Shown here in pieces: positions 63,194-64,000 of a DNA stretch of 64,000 bases (within the stretch, counting starts at the first letter, position 1; each line of letters opens with the position of its first letter). Made by a program: the position numbers and the translations under genes. The stretch lies in the NCBI GenBank assembly GCA_963710645.1, contig CAVQBD010000004.1:124001-188000 (forward strand), read 5' to 3'. This DNA comes from FEB-10 sp963710645 (GTDB lineage Bacteria > Acidobacteriota > Thermoanaerobaculia > Thermoanaerobaculales > Sulfomarinibacteraceae). The notes beneath the pieces are model-generated. The model was not told the DNA's origin. It was given only the letters and a program-made list of their open reading frames with translations, and did no database searches.

Positions 63194-63789
63194 CCGTCCC
63201 CTCCGGCGGCCCGCTCGACGGCCTCCGCCACCACGTGCAGGACCACCTCGTGGACCTCCTGGATACGAGCCACCGTGCGAGAGGGCGCGGCAACCACGAG
63301 ATCACAGTATTCGGCCAGCCGGCCGCCGTCGCCGCCGGTGAGCCCGACAACCGTGCAGCCCTGGTCCTTCGCCTGACGGGCGGCCTCGATGACGTTCGGT
63401 GAATTGCCGCTGGTGCTGATGGCCACCAGCATATCGCCCGGCCGCGCGAGCGCCTCGACCTGGCGCGCGAAGACACGTTCATAGCCGTAGTCGTTGGCGA
63501 TGGCCGTCAGCGCCGAACTGTCGGTGGTCAAAGCGATCGCTGCCACGGCGGGTCGATCGGTCCGGTAGCGGCACACAAGCTCGGTGGCCAGATGCTGCGC
63601 ATCGGCGGCGCTGCCACCGTTGCCGCACACAAGCAGCTTGCCACCGCCGCCGAGGCAGGCGACGGCCGTTGTCACCAGCTCTTCGAGAATGCCCGGCAAG
63701 GTCCGTGCGGCCTCGGTCATGACCCGGCCATGTTCCTCGAAGTTCTCGAGGATGGCCGCCCGGATGTCGTTGTCATCTCTCGGTGCCAT
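63184..63789 (-). CDS. gmhA: Sedoheptulose-7-phosphate isomerase
   Basis: A 201-residue SIS-domain protein. LLVCGNGGSAADAQHLATELVCRY and AISTSGNSPNVIEAARQAKDQG are the sugar-phosphate-binding motifs; GmhA turns sedoheptulose 7-phosphate into D-glycero-D-manno-heptose 7-phosphate, the first step of ADP-heptose synthesis. ATG 63789 shares a base with the gmhB stop (TGATG). Second gene of gmhB-gmhA-hldE. Confidence 0.95.
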   Translation of the reverse strand: MAPRDDNDIRAAILENFEEHGRVMTEAARTLPGILEELVTTAVACLGGGGKLLVCGNGGSAADAQHLATELVCRYRTDRPAVAAIALTTDSSALTAIANDYGYERVFARQVEALARPGDMLVAISTSGNSPNVIEAARQAKDQGCTVVGLTGGDGGRLAEYCDLVVAAPSRTVARIQEVHEVVLHVVAEAVERAAGGDGWT

Positions 63790-64000
63790 CACTTCTCCAT
63801 CACGATCGCCTCTGCGGCGAGGTCGAGGTCATCGTACACCGGGATGGCGTGAGGGCCGACGAGCTTTTCGGTCTCTCGGCCCTTGCCGGTGCGCACAAGG
63901 ACGGCCCGCACCCCGGCGGCCGCCGCGGCTTCGAGGTCTCGCGGGGCATCGCCCACAACCACGGTTTCCTCCCGAGGGACTCCGGACCAGCCGATGGCCT
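63789..64000 (-). CDS. gmhB: D-glycero-D-manno-heptose 1,7-bisphosphate phosphatase, truncated by window edge
   Basis: The last 69 codons of a HAD phosphatase run in from the right edge and stop at TGA 63791-63789. VVVGDAPRDLEAAAAAGV is HAD motif IV and the neighbouring residues RAVLVRTGKGRETEKL match GmhB. It removes the 7-phosphate in the ADP-heptose pathway. Called with its neighbours gmhA and hldE; sequence beyond the edge is not seen. Confidence 0.82.
   Translation of the reverse strand, partial: AIGWSGVPREETVVVGDAPRDLEAAAAAGVRAVLVRTGKGRETEKLVGPHAIPVYDDLDLAAEAIVMEK

Overview
This is a GC-rich, gene-dense bacterial chromosome segment from a Gram-negative organism. The evidence is ADP-heptose (LPS core) synthesis genes, a phosphate-selective-type porin, a patatin/outer-membrane fusion, a LolD-like ABC pair and several signal peptides. 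Phylum cannot be fixed from the sequence alone. The mix of housekeeping genes, BNR/TolB-like secreted propellers and intergenic regions packed with many different short repeats would suit an Acidobacteriota-like lineage, but that is inference. No rRNA, tRNA or CRISPR array was found.

Layout. 1-5.1 kb: edge-truncated membrane protein, nfuA-like Fe-S carrier, a small periplasmic protein, proC, a HAD phosphatase and rnd. 5.4-7.3 kb: a frameshifted radical SAM/SPASM gene and a methyltransferase. 7.4-8.3 kb: a 0.9-kb element carrying only a four-helix-bundle (23S-IVS type) gene. 8.5-12.4 kb: DUF302 protein, alpha/beta hydrolase, kbl, STAS protein. 12.5-19.2 kb: two large secreted beta-propeller proteins sharing a C-terminal tag, an RNA methyltransferase, TspO and a DUF2177 protein. 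19.8-23.6 kb: a four-gene fumarate reductase/HdrBC-like redox operon. 23.9-29 kb: phytase-like esterase lipoprotein, mtnA, a probable selenoprotein (TGA in a U-x-x-C thioredoxin motif with a SECIS-like hairpin), arfB and a glutaredoxin. 29.1-35 kb: phoH, pgpH-type 7TM-HD, ybeY, CNNM/CorC and era, tightly overlapping. 35-45.4 kb: cobalamin adenosyltransferase, PilT-like ATPase with an added coiled coil, mgtE, yicC, crotonase, acyl-CoA dehydrogenase, macro domain, pepA, dusB. 45.4-50.4 kb: porin, class D-like sortase, patatin-OMP. 51-58.4 kb: DUF4136 protein, an ABC/HupE-like/PpiC operon and an OMP. 58.7-61.7 kb: another OMP, the second 0.9-kb element and a second DUF4136 protein. 61.7-64 kb: hldE, gmhA and a truncated gmhB.

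The most unusual signals are these. (1) Two related ~0.9-kb elements (7406-8312 and 59925-60840) have similar terminal inverted repeats (GGTTCATCCGG), 8-bp flanking direct repeats, a long palindrome over the gene start and a single four-helix-bundle gene but no transposase; one has an apparently empty target-site copy nearby. (2) A probable new thioredoxin-fold selenoprotein. (3) A split fumarate reductase-HdrB-HdrC operon. (4) A dense set of intergenic repeats, including arrays with a common 7-bp period but unrelated unit sequences, which are also where both elements sit.
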